Positions 33,945-42,865 of a DNA stretch of 64,000 nucleotides are shown here, piece after piece. Position 1 is the first letter of the stretch; each line of letters starts with the position of its first letter. Source of the stretch: CAWAPS01 sp963783945 (lineage in GTDB: Bacteria > Actinomycetota > Acidimicrobiia > Acidimicrobiales > Palsa-688); NCBI GenBank assembly GCA_963783945.1, contig CAWAPS010000002.1, forward strand, positions 1 to 64,000, given 5' to 3'. Below the pieces are notes generated by a model. The model saw only the letters and a list, made by a program, of their open reading frames with translations. It was not told the DNA's origin and did no database searches. The translations under genes were made by a program, and so were the position numbers.

Positions 33945-34015
33945 GGCTGGCTCTCCATTCGGTGCGGGTTGTCAAAGTTCGCCGCTGCTTGGTGTCTGAG
34001 CGACAAGAGGGAAAA

Positions 34016-34040
34016 GAGGGAGCGGTCGCGCCGCCCCCTC
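34016..34040 (-). terminator. Candidate terminator or attenuator between tuf and rpsJ
   Basis: On the minus strand GAGGGGGCGG and CCGCTCCCTC (one mismatch) flank a five-base loop and are followed by TTTTCCC. It begins eight bases past the tuf stop. It may partly end tuf transcripts while rpsJ still reads through, or is driven by a second promoter. Confidence 0.55.
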
Positions 34041-34047
34041 TCCGTTG

Positions 34048-35238
34048 CTACTTGATGATCTTGGTGACCCGGCCGGCGCCCACCGTGCGCCCACCCTCGC
34101 GGATGGCGAAACGGAGACCCTCGTCCATGGCGATGGGCTTCTGCAGCTCCACCGTCATGGTCGTGTTGTCACCCGGCATCACCATCTCCGTGCCCTCCTG
34201 CAGGGCGATGGAGCCGGTCACGTCGGTGGTGCGGAAGTAGAACTGCGGCCGGTAGTTGTTGAAGAAGGGCTTGTGCCGTCCCCCCTCCGCCTTGTTCAGC
34301 ACGTAGACGCTGGCCTCGAAGTTGGTGTGCGGGGTGATCGAGCCGGGCTTGCAGAGCACCTGGCCCCGCTCGACCTCGTCCTTCTTGGTGCCCCGCAGCA
34401 GGGCGCCGATGTTGTCACCGGCCCGCCCTTCGTCGAGGAGCTTGTTGAACATCTCGACTCCGGTGCAGACCGTCTTCGCCGTGGGCCGCAGGCCGACGAT
34501 CTCGACCTCGTCTCCCACCTTGACGATGCCCTGCTCCACCTTGCCGGTGACCACGGTGCCGCGGCCGGAGATGGTGAACACGTCCTCGATCGGCATAAGG
34601 AACGGCTTGTCGGTGTCCCGTATGGGCTCCGGTACGAAGTCGTCGACCGCCTGCATGAGCTCGAGGATCTTCTCCTCCCAGTCGGCATCGCCCTCGAGGG
34701 CCCGGAGGGCCGACACCCGCACGACGGGAGTGTCGTCGCCCGGGAACTCGTACTCGCTGAGCAGCTCACGAACCTCGAGCTCGACCAGGTCGAGCAGCTC
34801 CTCGTCGTCAACCATGTCGGCCTTGTTCAGGGCCACCACGATCGACGGCACGCCGACCTGACGGGCCAGCAGCACGTGCTCCCGGGTCTGGGGCATCGGG
34901 CCGTCGGCGGCGGACACCACGAGGATGGCTCCGTCGACCTGGGCCGCGCCTGTGATCATGTTCTTGATGTAGTCGGCATGGCCCGGCATGTCGACGTGGG
35001 CGTAGTGCCGGTTGGGCGTCTGGTACTCGACATGGGCGATGTTGATCGTGATCCCGCGCTGCTTCTCCTCGGGCGCCTTGTCGATCTCGTCGAAGGCCTT
35101 GAATTTCGTGCCGCTCGGGTCACGTTCCGAGAGAACCTTGGTGATCGCCGCGGTAAGGGTCGTCTTGCCGTGGTCGATATGGCCCATCGTCCCGATGTTG
35201 AGGTGGGGCTTGGTGCGCTCGAACTTCTGCTTGGCCAT
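34048..35238 (-). CDS. tuf: Elongation factor Tu
   Basis: EF-Tu delivers aminoacyl-tRNA to the ribosome as a GTP complex. The 396-residue protein has GHIDHGKTT (P-loop), DMPGHADY, NKADMVDD and the domain II-III barrels. Length and sequence are normal. It follows fusA by about 112 bases. Confidence 0.99.
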   Translation of the reverse strand: MAKQKFERTKPHLNIGTMGHIDHGKTTLTAAITKVLSERDPSGTKFKAFDEIDKAPEEKQRGITINIAHVEYQTPNRHYAHVDMPGHADYIKNMITGAAQVDGAILVVSAADGPMPQTREHVLLARQVGVPSIVVALNKADMVDDEELLDLVELEVRELLSEYEFPGDDTPVVRVSALRALEGDADWEEKILELMQAVDDFVPEPIRDTDKPFLMPIEDVFTISGRGTVVTGKVEQGIVKVGDEVEIVGLRPTAKTVCTGVEMFNKLLDEGRAGDNIGALLRGTKKDEVERGQVLCKPGSITPHTNFEASVYVLNKAEGGRHKPFFNNYRPQFYFRTTDVTGSIALQEGTEMVMPGDNTTMTVELQKPIAMDEGLRFAIREGGRTVGAGRVTKIIK

Positions 35239-35350
35239 CTACGGGTTCGCTCCTCATGCGATGCCGGCCACCCGGCCGGGGTTTGGACGCGGTGCTGAAG
35301 GATAGTGGTTCTGCGGTATGAACCGCGCAACCGCCGGCTGTCCGGGGCTG

Positions 35351-37453
35351 CTACTCGCCCCGGACCCGGGCGACGATCTCTCTGGAGACCGACTCGGGTA
35401 CTTCCTGGTACGAGTTGAACTGCATCGTGTAGGTCGCTCTTCCCTGCGTGCGCGACCTGAGATCTGTAGCGTACCCGAACATCTCGGCCAAAGGGACCTG
35501 AGCCCGGATCACCTGGGAGTTGGCCCGCTGCTCCATGCCCTCGACCTTGCCCCGGCGGGACGACAGGTTGCCGATGACGTCGCCCATGTAGTCCTCGGGC
35601 GTCACCACCTCTACGGACATGATGGGTTCGAGCAGCACCGGATGGGCCCGGCGCGAGGCCTCCTTATAGCACATGGATCCGGCGATCTTGAACGCCATCT
35701 CGGAGCTGTCGACGTCGTGGTAGGAGCCGTACACGAGTGTGGCCCTGATGTCGACCACGGGATACCCGGCCAGCACGCCTGATTGCATGGCGTCCTGAAT
35801 GCCGGCGTCGACCGACGGGATGTACTCCTTGGGGATGATGCCGCCGGTGATCTTGTCCACGAACTCGTAACCGCCGCCGGGGCCGGTGGGCTCGAGGTCG
35901 AGCACCACGTGACCGTACTGGCCCCGGCCGCCCGTCTGACGGACGTAGCGGGTCTCGACCTTTTTGACCCCGGACCGGATGGTCTCACGGTAGGCCACCT
36001 GGGGCTTGCCCACGTTGGCGTCAACCTTGAACTCCCGCAACATGCGGTCGACCAGGACTTCGAGGTGCAGCTCCCCCATACCGCCGATCACCGTCTGGCC
36101 GGTCTCCTCGTCGGAGTGCACCTGGAACGTGGGGTCCTCTTCGGACAGGGCCTGAAGGGCCCGGGACAGCTTGTCCTGGTCGTTCTTCGTCTTCGGCTCC
36201 ACCGCCACGTGGATGACCGGCTCGGGGAAATCGAGCGATTCGAGGACGATCTGGGCGTTGGCGTCGCACAGCGTGTCGCCGGTCGTGGTCTGCTTCAGCC
36301 CCACCAGGGCCACGATGTCACCGGCGAACGCGGCGTCGCGGTCCTCGCGGTGGTTGGCGTGCATCTGCAGGATGCGACCCACCCGCTCCTTGCGATCCTT
36401 GGTCGAGTTGATCACCTGGCTGCCCGCCTGCAGCTTGCCGGAGTACACCCGGGCGTAGGTCAGCTTGCCGAGGTGCGGGTCGGTCATGATCTTGAACGCC
36501 AGGGCGGCGAACGGCTCAGAGTCGTCAGCCCTGCGCTCGAGCTCGTCGATCCCCTTGACGTCGGTCCCCCGAGTAGGAGGAATGTCGACCGGCGAGGGCA
36601 GGTAGGCCACGACGGCGTCGAGCATGGGCTGGACGCCCTTGTTCTTGAACGCCGACCCGCACAGGACGGGGACGACCTGGCTGGCGATGGTCGCGGCGCG
36701 CAACGCCCGGGTCAGGTCCTCTCCGGTGATCTCCTCCTCGCCCAGGTACTTCTCGGTGATCGCGTCGTCGAAGTTGGACAGGATGTCGATCAGGTTGTGA
36801 CGGTAGGTGTCGGCTTCGTCGAGCAGGTCGGCCGGTATGTCGACGATGTCGTACTTCTCGCCCTTGGCCGCCTCGTCGGTCCAGATCATGGCCCGCATGG
36901 CCGGAAGATCGACCACGCCGCGGAATCCGCTCTCCGCCCCTATCGGCAGCTGCACGACCGCGACGGTGGCGTCGAGGCGATCCTTGATCATGTCCACGCA
37001 GCGGTAGAAATCGGCCCCGATGCGGTCCATCTTGTTGACGAAGCACATCCGGGGTACCCGGTACTTGTCGGCCTGTCGCCAGACCGTCTCGGTCTGCGGT
37101 TCGACGCCGGCCACTGCGTCGAACACCGCGACCGCTCCGTCGAGCACGCGGAGGGACCGCTCGACCTCGACAGTGAAGTCGACGTGACCCGGGGTGTCGA
37201 TGATGTTGATCCGATAGCCGTTCCACTCGCAGGTGGTGGCGGCGGATGTGATGGTGATGCCTCGCTCCTGCTCCTGAGGCATCCAGTCCATGGTGGCGGC
37301 GCCCTCGTGGACCTCGCCGATCTTGTAGTTGATCCCGGTGTAGAAAAGGATTCGCTCGGTTGTGGTGGTCTTGCCCGCGTCGATGTGGGCCATGATCCCG
37401 ATATTGCGGACCTGGGCCAGAGGCTTGGCGCGGGTTGCCGTGGATTCAGCCAT
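35351..37453 (-). CDS. fusA: Elongation factor G
   Basis: EF-G drives translocation with GTP. The 700-residue protein has AHIDAGKTTTTERIL, DTPGHVDF, NKMDRIGADFYR and the domain IV loop ending QGRATYTMQFNSYQEVP. Length is normal. It lies between rpsG and tuf, the canonical str operon. Confidence 0.99.
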   Translation of the reverse strand: MAESTATRAKPLAQVRNIGIMAHIDAGKTTTTERILFYTGINYKIGEVHEGAATMDWMPQEQERGITITSAATTCEWNGYRINIIDTPGHVDFTVEVERSLRVLDGAVAVFDAVAGVEPQTETVWRQADKYRVPRMCFVNKMDRIGADFYRCVDMIKDRLDATVAVVQLPIGAESGFRGVVDLPAMRAMIWTDEAAKGEKYDIVDIPADLLDEADTYRHNLIDILSNFDDAITEKYLGEEEITGEDLTRALRAATIASQVVPVLCGSAFKNKGVQPMLDAVVAYLPSPVDIPPTRGTDVKGIDELERRADDSEPFAALAFKIMTDPHLGKLTYARVYSGKLQAGSQVINSTKDRKERVGRILQMHANHREDRDAAFAGDIVALVGLKQTTTGDTLCDANAQIVLESLDFPEPVIHVAVEPKTKNDQDKLSRALQALSEEDPTFQVHSDEETGQTVIGGMGELHLEVLVDRMLREFKVDANVGKPQVAYRETIRSGVKKVETRYVRQTGGRGQYGHVVLDLEPTGPGGGYEFVDKITGGIIPKEYIPSVDAGIQDAMQSGVLAGYPVVDIRATLVYGSYHDVDSSEMAFKIAGSMCYKEASRRAHPVLLEPIMSVEVVTPEDYMGDVIGNLSSRRGKVEGMEQRANSQVIRAQVPLAEMFGYATDLRSRTQGRATYTMQFNSYQEVPESVSREIVARVRGE

Positions 37454-37543
37454 CTCTCGCTCTCAGTACTGCTTGTGTCTCTGTTGACTGCTTGTGTCTC
37501 TGTTGCTTGTGTAGGTGCTGTGGGTTTGTTCGGACTGCGTCTG

Positions 37544-38014
37544 CTACCAGCGGTAGTGGGCGAACGCCTTGTTCGATTCGGCCATCTTGTGCATGTCCTC
37601 GCGGCGCTTCACCGCCGCGCCCACACCGTTGGACGCATCGAGCAGCTCCGCCGCCAGCTTTTGGGACATGGTCTTCTCCCGGCGCTGGCGGGAGTATCCG
37701 ACCAGCCACCTGATCGAGAGGGTGCCGGCCCGGCGGGCCCGCACCTCGACCGGGACCTGGTAGGTGGCACCACCAACTCGCCGGCTCTTGACCTCGAGCT
37801 GCGGCTTGGTGTTCTCCACCGCCCGCTTGACCACGGCCAGGGGGTCGCCGTCGCTGCGGTCCTTGATGATGTCCAAGGCGTCATAGACGATGCTCTCGGC
37901 CAGGCTGCGCTTGCCCCGTTCGAGCACCTTGTTGACGATCTGGGTGATCAGCACCGATCGGTAGATCGGGTCGGGAAGCAAATCGCGCCGCGGGGCGGGT
38001 CCCTTGCGAGGCAT
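37544..38014 (-). CDS. rpsG: 30S ribosomal protein S7
   Basis: S7 nucleates the 30S head and touches the E-site tRNA. The 156-residue product has MPRKGPAPRRDLLPDPIYRS and the ESIVYDALDIIKDRSDGDPL and LGxx-type RRVGGATYQVPVEVRARR elements. It starts five bases after the rpsL stop. Confidence 0.98.
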   Translation of the reverse strand: MPRKGPAPRRDLLPDPIYRSVLITQIVNKVLERGKRSLAESIVYDALDIIKDRSDGDPLAVVKRAVENTKPQLEVKSRRVGGATYQVPVEVRARRAGTLSIRWLVGYSRQRREKTMSQKLAAELLDASNGVGAAVKRREDMHKMAESNKAFAHYRW

Positions 38015-38019
38015 CTGCG

Positions 38020-38388
38020 TCAGCCTTTCTTGGCGCCGTAGCGGCTACGGGCCTGCTTGCGGTCGCGCACGCCTGAGGTGTCCAGCGTGCCGCGGATGAT
38101 CTTGTATCGAACCCCCGGCAGGTCCTTGACCCGGCCGCCTCGCACGAGGACGATCGAGTGCTCCTGGAGGTTGTGGCCCTCGCCGGGGATGTAGGCGGTG
38201 ATCTCTACTCCGCTGGTCAGGCGGACCCGGGCCACCTTGCGCAGGGCCGAGTTGGGCTTCTTCGGGGTCGTGGTGTACACGCGCGTGCACACCCCTCGCC
38301 GCTGAGGCGCCCCTCTCAGGGCGGGCGTCTTCGTCTTGACTGTCTTCTGTTCGCGGCCCTTCCGGACCAACTGCGCGATTGTCGGCAA
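38020..38388 (-). CDS. rpsL: 30S ribosomal protein S12
   Basis: S12 shapes the decoding site. TTG 38388 gives LPTIAQLVRKGREQKTVKTK and the standard 122-residue length, with AGAGGT upstream; an ATG at 38451 would add 21 unrelated residues. Lys43-type TTTPKKPNSALRKV and VRGGRVKDLPGVRY are unmutated, so streptomycin sensitivity would be expected from this protein. It is the first gene of the str unit. Confidence 0.95.
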   Translation of the reverse strand: MPTIAQLVRKGREQKTVKTKTPALRGAPQRRGVCTRVYTTTPKKPNSALRKVARVRLTSGVEITAYIPGEGHNLQEHSIVLVRGGRVKDLPGVRYKIIRGTLDTSGVRDRKQARSRYGAKKG

Positions 38389-38550
38389 ACTGACCTCTTC
38401 GATGTGTGCTGACTGAACGCCGATCTTGCCGAGGTGCAGATAGCGCGCCAAGACCGGCCGGGGGGCCGAAGTCCATGGTAGCGCGAATCGGGCGGTTCGC
38501 GTCCGTAGGTGTCCATCTCTCGGGCCGCGGAGCGTTTAGGTTAATTCGCC

Positions 38551-40461
38551 ATGAACGGGCGGGATGGGGTCTCACGTAGAAAGCACGGGCTGGCGCCAGC
38601 GGTTGCCGGGCTGGCGATCGCCGTTGGCCTGGCACCGCTGGCCGGCGCCCTCGACTCGTCGCCGGCGAGCGCCACGCCAGCCGGCTCGGGCCCGGTTCAC
38701 GCGGCCGCGCTCCCCGGCTGCGTCAACCCGGCTTCATCGTGGCCGGTCGGCCAGCTGGTTCAGCAGGTCATCATGGTCGGCGGGCAGTTCAGCAACCTCG
38801 CGGCATCCCAGCCGATGGCGAATGCCGGGGTGGGCGGGTTCGTGCTGTTCGGCCAGCCCGTGGCGGGTACGGCCAGCGCGATAAGAAGCGGGATCGCCGC
38901 CCTGGACGCGGGTGCGGCCGACCGGGGCCAGGTGGTCCCGTGGGTGTCGACCGACGAGGAGGGCGGCCCGGTCGCCCGGCTATCGGGGGTTATCGGCGCT
39001 CTGCCGTCCGCCCGCCAGATGGCTTCAGAGTGGACGCCCGGACAGGTCCAGGCGGCGCTGGCCGTCCACGGGTCAGCCATGAGAGGGCTCGGCGTGACCA
39101 TGGACCTCGCACCGGTGCTCGATACCGCCAGCCCCGCCGATGCGGTGGCCGGCGAGAGCTATCGATCCTTCAGTGAGAACGGCGCGGTGGCGGCCAGCTA
39201 TGGCCTGGCGTACGCCGCGGGGCTGCGGGCCGGCGGCGTGGTCGCAGTGGCCAAGCACTTCCCCGGCCTCGGCCACGCCAACGCCGACACCGATCAGGGA
39301 CCGGCTACGGACCCTCCCTTGTCGACTCTGGAAAAGAACGACCTCATCCCGTTCGAGCGGGCCGTAACCGCCGGCATCCCGGTGGTCATGGTGGGCCACC
39401 CCATCGTCCCCGGGCTGACCTCGGGCCAGCCGGCGAGCCTCTCGGCGGCCACCTACTCCCTGCTGCGCAACTCCCTCGGCTTCAAAGGCGTGGCCCTCAC
39501 CGACGACCTCGACGCCGGGGCGGTCTCGGCCGCGGGCTACACCCAGGCCGCCGCCGCGGTGAAGGCCATCGAATCGGGGGCGGACATGGTCATGATCGAT
39601 GCTTCTGCCTGGTCCGCCACCACCACCGCCCTCACCCAGGCCGTGGGCTCGGGGAAGATCGCGGTGGCCAACCTGGTGTCCTCGGCCACCCGGATCCTGC
39701 GGGCCAAGGGTGTGGCCATGTGTCCCACCGTGGCCATGGCCCGTGGGGCCGGAGGGGCGGGTTACTGGACGGCGACTTCGGGCGGGGGAGTTAGCGGGTT
39801 CGGTGACGCCGGGAAGGATGGATCCGTCGGGGTCAACCTGGCCCGGCCCGTGGTGAGCATGGCAGCCACCCCCGACGCCAAGGGCTACTGGCTCGTCGCC
39901 TCCGACGGCGGCATCTTCACCTTCGGCGACGCCCACTTCTACGGCTCCACCGGCCACATCCACCTCAACCAACCCGTCGTCGGCATGGCCCCCACCCCCG
40001 ACGGCCACGGCTACTGGCTCGTCGCCTCCGACGGCGGCATCTTCACCTTCGGCGACGCCCACTTCTACGGCTCCACCGGCAACATCCGCCTCAACCAACC
40101 CATCGTCGGCATGGCCCCCACCCCCGACGGCCACGGCTACTGGCTCGTCGCCTCCGACGGCGGCATCTTCACCTTCGGCGACGCCCACTTCTACGGCTCC
40201 ACCGGCAACATCCGCCTCAACCAACCCATCGTCGGCATGGCCCCCACCCCCGACGGCCACGGCTACTGGCTCGTCGCCTCCGACGGCGGCATCTTCACCT
40301 TCGGCGACGCCCACTTCTACGGCTCCACCGGCAACATCCGCCTCAACCAACCCATCGTCGGCATGGCCCCCACCCCCGACGGCCACGGCTACTGGCTCGC
40401 CGCCTCCGACGGCGGCATCTTCACCTTCGGCGACGCCCACTTCTACGGCTCGAACGGCTGA
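38551..40461 (+). CDS. Secreted GH3-family beta-N-acetylhexosaminidase (NagZ-like) with C-terminal repeat domain
   Basis: The 636-residue protein has a signal-like N-terminus (HGLAPAVAGLAIAVGLAPLA then an ASA-type cleavage region), a GH3 catalytic domain and six 42-residue repeats. NagZ signatures are VSTDEEGGPVARL, the acid/base loop AKHFPGLGHANADTDQG near residues 232-248 and the nucleophile Asp in ALTDDLDAG near 317. NagZ-type enzymes cut GlcNAc from muropeptides; here secretion suggests action on peptidoglycan outside the cell. The repeats (from residue 403) start GYW and should form a beta-propeller. It faces the amidase at 40522-42108 tail to tail. No clear ribosome site precedes the ATG, so leaderless initiation is possible. 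Confidence 0.87.
   Translation: MNGRDGVSRRKHGLAPAVAGLAIAVGLAPLAGALDSSPASATPAGSGPVHAAALPGCVNPASSWPVGQLVQQVIMVGGQFSNLAASQPMANAGVGGFVLFGQPVAGTASAIRSGIAALDAGAADRGQVVPWVSTDEEGGPVARLSGVIGALPSARQMASEWTPGQVQAALAVHGSAMRGLGVTMDLAPVLDTASPADAVAGESYRSFSENGAVAASYGLAYAAGLRAGGVVAVAKHFPGLGHANADTDQGPATDPPLSTLEKNDLIPFERAVTAGIPVVMVGHPIVPGLTSGQPASLSAATYSLLRNSLGFKGVALTDDLDAGAVSAAGYTQAAAAVKAIESGADMVMIDASAWSATTTALTQAVGSGKIAVANLVSSATRILRAKGVAMCPTVAMARGAGGAGYWTATSGGGVSGFGDAGKDGSVGVNLARPVVSMAATPDAKGYWLVASDGGIFTFGDAHFYGSTGHIHLNQPVVGMAPTPDGHGYWLVASDGGIFTFGDAHFYGSTGNIRLNQPIVGMAPTPDGHGYWLVASDGGIFTFGDAHFYGSTGNIRLNQPIVGMAPTPDGHGYWLVASDGGIFTFGDAHFYGSTGNIRLNQPIVGMAPTPDGHGYWLAASDGGIFTFGDAHFYGSNG
39757..40461 (+). repeat. Six 126-bp tandem repeats inside the GH3 gene
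   Basis: GGCTAC steps (GYW codons) lie at 39757 (diverged), 39883, 40009, 40135, 40261 and 40387, exactly 126 bases apart. The last four full units are nearly identical in DNA, including synonymous sites. The last unit is cut after 25 codons. The protein repeat is GYWLVASDGGIFTFGDAHFY followed by GSTGNIRLNQPIVGMA and PTPDGH. Confidence 0.95.
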
Positions 40462-40495
40462 TCGGGCCAAGCCCCGCCCGGGCGATCTGCCGAGA

Positions 40496-40517
40496 GGGCG
40501 GGCACCGCGGCCCGCCC
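40496..40517. terminator. Hairpin between the convergent hydrolase genes
   Basis: GGGCGGGC and GCCCGCCC (8 bp) flank ACCGCG in the 60-base gap between the GH3 gene and the amidase. It can serve both strands as a terminator stem, though no U tract follows. Confidence 0.6.
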
Positions 40518-40521
40518 GGAC

Positions 40522-42108
40522 TCACGGGTAGCCGACGAGGAATTGGGAAAGACCCCGGGCCAAGGAAGCAGCGGTGGCTTGGCGCCACGACGCCCCGGTG
40601 AGCAGCGCTGCGTCGGTCGCGTTACGCATGTTGGCGCACTCGATGAGAACCTTGGGCACTGTGGTCAGATTGAGGCCGGCGAGGTCGGCACGGGGTTGAA
40701 GCCCGTTGATCCCGTCGTAGTCGCTGAACGGCTCGCCGGTGCCGGCGCTGAAGTCGTTGCGGACGTCAACTGCAAGCCGGTCCGACGGGCCGATGACCCC
40801 GTTGTTCGGCCCATCGGCCACCGGCTCGAGCACGGCGAATCCTCTCCCTCCCGGGGGTCCGCCGTCAGCATGGATGTCGATCACTGCGTCGGAGTCGGCC
40901 CGGTTGCCAATCGCGGCGCGAACGTCGACGCAGGGACCGACGCCGTCGTTGCTGGTTCTCGTCATCACCACTGTCGCGCCGAGCGAGCGCAGGATGGCCG
41001 CCAGCCGGTTCCCAACATCGAAGTTGAAGGCGGCCTCGGTGTAGCCGGCGTCGGTCGCGGTGCCGGTGGTGTCGCACGTCTCCCACTCCCTGCCGTTCCA
41101 AACCAAGCGGTCGATGTAACCCGGGTCGGCGGCGTTGCCACCGTTGTGACCGGGATCGATCGTCACCACCTGGCCGACGAGTGAGAAGCCGGTGCTCGGA
41201 ACCGGTCTGGTAGCTATTCCGGCGGCGTTACCAAATGCCCGAACCTGACCGTTGCCCACCAAGATCCAGTAGCCCCCGCCGTTCGCGGTGGAGACCATGC
41301 CGATCACCGGAGCGGGCAACCGGGTTCCGCCGGCCGAGCCGTGAAACCGGGCGTCGCCGAACGTGAACACCCCGCCGTCGCGAGCCACCAGCCAGTAGCC
41401 CTTCCCGTCAGCCGTCGCCGCCATACCGACGATCGGCTGCGCCAAACGAACCCCGCCGGTCGACCCGTAGAACCGGGCGTCGCCGAACGTGAACACCCCG
41501 CCGTCGCGAGCCACCAGCCAGTAGCCCTTCCCGTCAGGCGTCGCCGCCATGCCGACGATCGGCTGCGCCAGACGAATCCCGCCGGTGGACCCGTAGAACC
41601 GGGCGTCGCCGAAAGTGAACACCCCGCCGTCGCGAGCCACGAACCAGTAGCCCTTCCCGTCGTGAGTGGCCACCATCTGGAGGGCCGGCTGAACCAGATG
41701 ATCGTTTCCGGTAGAGCCGTAGAACCGGGCGTCGCCGTAGGAGAAGACCCCCCCGTCTCCACCGAGAAGCCAGTATCCGGCGCCGCTCGCGGTGGCGGCG
41801 ATGCTGACGACCGGGGCGGCCAGGTCGAGCGCCCGCGCACTGCCGTACGGTCTGGCGTCACCCTCGGGTGTCACCGCTCCGTCTGTGCTGGCTACCCAGA
41901 ATCCCCGGCCCGTTCTGGTGCTGGCGACAGCTACCGGAACGGCTGCCCCCACGTTTGACGCAGAGAGCTCGGTGCCGGCCGAGGCCGCCCTGGCGATGGC
42001 GGCGGCGGGCGGCGCAGTCGTCACCGCTGCCGCGCCGGCAAGGGTACAGGCGAGGAAGGCGAGCACCACCATCCCGGCCGTCGTCGACCACCCGCCTGCT
42101 CGTTTCAT
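40522..42108 (-). CDS. Secreted N-acetylmuramoyl-L-alanine amidase with N-terminal repeat domain
   Basis: The 528-residue protein has an N-terminal signal peptide (TAGMVVLAFLACTLAGAAA), six repeats of 42 residues starting near 69, 111, 153, 195, 237 and 279 with GFW or GYW, and a C-terminal amidase 3 domain. Zinc ligands and catalytic Glu are in VTIDPGHNGG, YTEAAFNFDVG, VIDIHADGG and KVLIECANMRN. Amidase 3 enzymes cut the bond between MurNAc and the peptide stem. The repeats are the same family as in the convergent GH3 gene, but at the other end of the protein and more diverged. The pair may act on the same wall polymer. Confidence 0.9.
   Translation of the reverse strand: MKRAGGWSTTAGMVVLAFLACTLAGAAAVTTAPPAAAIARAASAGTELSASNVGAAVPVAVASTRTGRGFWVASTDGAVTPEGDARPYGSARALDLAAPVVSIAATASGAGYWLLGGDGGVFSYGDARFYGSTGNDHLVQPALQMVATHDGKGYWFVARDGGVFTFGDARFYGSTGGIRLAQPIVGMAATPDGKGYWLVARDGGVFTFGDARFYGSTGGVRLAQPIVGMAATADGKGYWLVARDGGVFTFGDARFHGSAGGTRLPAPVIGMVSTANGGGYWILVGNGQVRAFGNAAGIATRPVPSTGFSLVGQVVTIDPGHNGGNAADPGYIDRLVWNGREWETCDTTGTATDAGYTEAAFNFDVGNRLAAILRSLGATVVMTRTSNDGVGPCVDVRAAIGNRADSDAVIDIHADGGPPGGRGFAVLEPVADGPNNGVIGPSDRLAVDVRNDFSAGTGEPFSDYDGINGLQPRADLAGLNLTTVPKVLIECANMRNATDAALLTGASWRQATAASLARGLSQFLVGYP
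41203..41904 (-). repeat. Six diverged 126-bp repeats inside the amidase gene
   Basis: Residues 69 to about 302 consist of six 42-residue units, each with GYW, DGGVFTFGDARFYGSTGG and QPIVGMAAT. They are diverged at the DNA level more than the units of the neighbouring GH3 gene. The C-terminal two units are the most degenerate (GGGYWILVGNGQVRAFGN). Confidence 0.9.
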
Positions 42109-42168
42109 GCTGAGACCCTACGCCATGCCCTACCGTGCGAAGGAGGAACCGCAAGGAAGGACCTCAAC

Positions 42169-42837
42169 ATGTCAGAGCAGCAGTGGTCGGCTGTCGACGA
42201 CTACCTGAACCAGGTGGTCGTGCGACCCGACGCAGCCCTGGACCAGGCGCTCCGCGCCTCCGCCGAGGCTGGCATGCCGGAGATCGCAGTGTCTGCTCCT
42301 CTCGGGAAGCTGCTCAATCTGACCGCCCGCCTGGTCGGGGCCCATCAGATTCTCGAGGTCGGGACGCTCGGGGGCTACAGCACCATCTGGATGGCCCGAG
42401 CCCTGCCGCCGGACGGCCGGATCATCAGCCTCGAGATCAATCCCGATCACGCAGAAGTGGCCCGGGCCAGCATCGAGCGGGCCGGGCTCGGCGCCCAGGT
42501 CGAAATCAGAGTGGGCGCGGCGCTCGATTCGCTGCCAAACCTGGCCGAGGAGGACGCCGGACCTTTTGATCTGGTGTTCATTGACGCCGACAAGGCCAAC
42601 ATCCCCACCTATTTCGAGTGGGGCTTGAAGCTCGGCCGCCCGGGCGGGGTGATCGTCGTCGACAACGTCATCCGCAACGGGGCGGTTCTCGACACCAGCG
42701 GCCGCGATGCCAATGTCGCCGGCGTTCGCCGGCTGAACGATCTTCTTGCGTCGCGCCCCGAGCTCGACGCCACCACCATTCAGACGGTCGGCTCGAAGGG
42801 CTACGACGGGTTCACACTGGCCCTGATCCCCCGGTGA
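42169..42837 (+). CDS. O-methyltransferase family protein (class I SAM-dependent)
   Basis: The 222-residue protein resembles the COMT-like methyltransferase family. Motif I is LEVGTLGGYSTIWMARAL, followed by IISLEINPDHAEVARASIER, and VFIDADKANIPTYFEWGLKL and VVDNVIRNGAV supply the metal-binding Asp and Asn typical of catechol-type O-methyltransferases. GGAAGGA lies eight bases before the ATG. It diverges from the amidase by 60 bases. Its acceptor is unknown. Confidence 0.88.
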   Translation: MSEQQWSAVDDYLNQVVVRPDAALDQALRASAEAGMPEIAVSAPLGKLLNLTARLVGAHQILEVGTLGGYSTIWMARALPPDGRIISLEINPDHAEVARASIERAGLGAQVEIRVGAALDSLPNLAEEDAGPFDLVFIDADKANIPTYFEWGLKLGRPGGVIVVDNVIRNGAVLDTSGRDANVAGVRRLNDLLASRPELDATTIQTVGSKGYDGFTLALIPR

Positions 42838-42865
42838 CGAGGCCACCAGGCTCCCTCTGGCCCGA

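Noticed and set aside
35783..38041. Long open frame of 752 codons on the plus strand opposite fusA and rpsG
   Set aside because: Composition is that of antisense reading of high-GC genes (His, Gly, Val, Asp-rich); EF-G and S7 on the minus strand are certain.
39757..40461. Regular 126-bp repeats as a CRISPR array
   Set aside because: Units are contiguous and coding with no spacers, and no cas genes are nearby.
39073..40470. 465-codon frame on the minus strand opposite the GH3 gene
   Set aside because: It is the antisense of the repeats and catalytic domain; it has no domain or start signal of its own.
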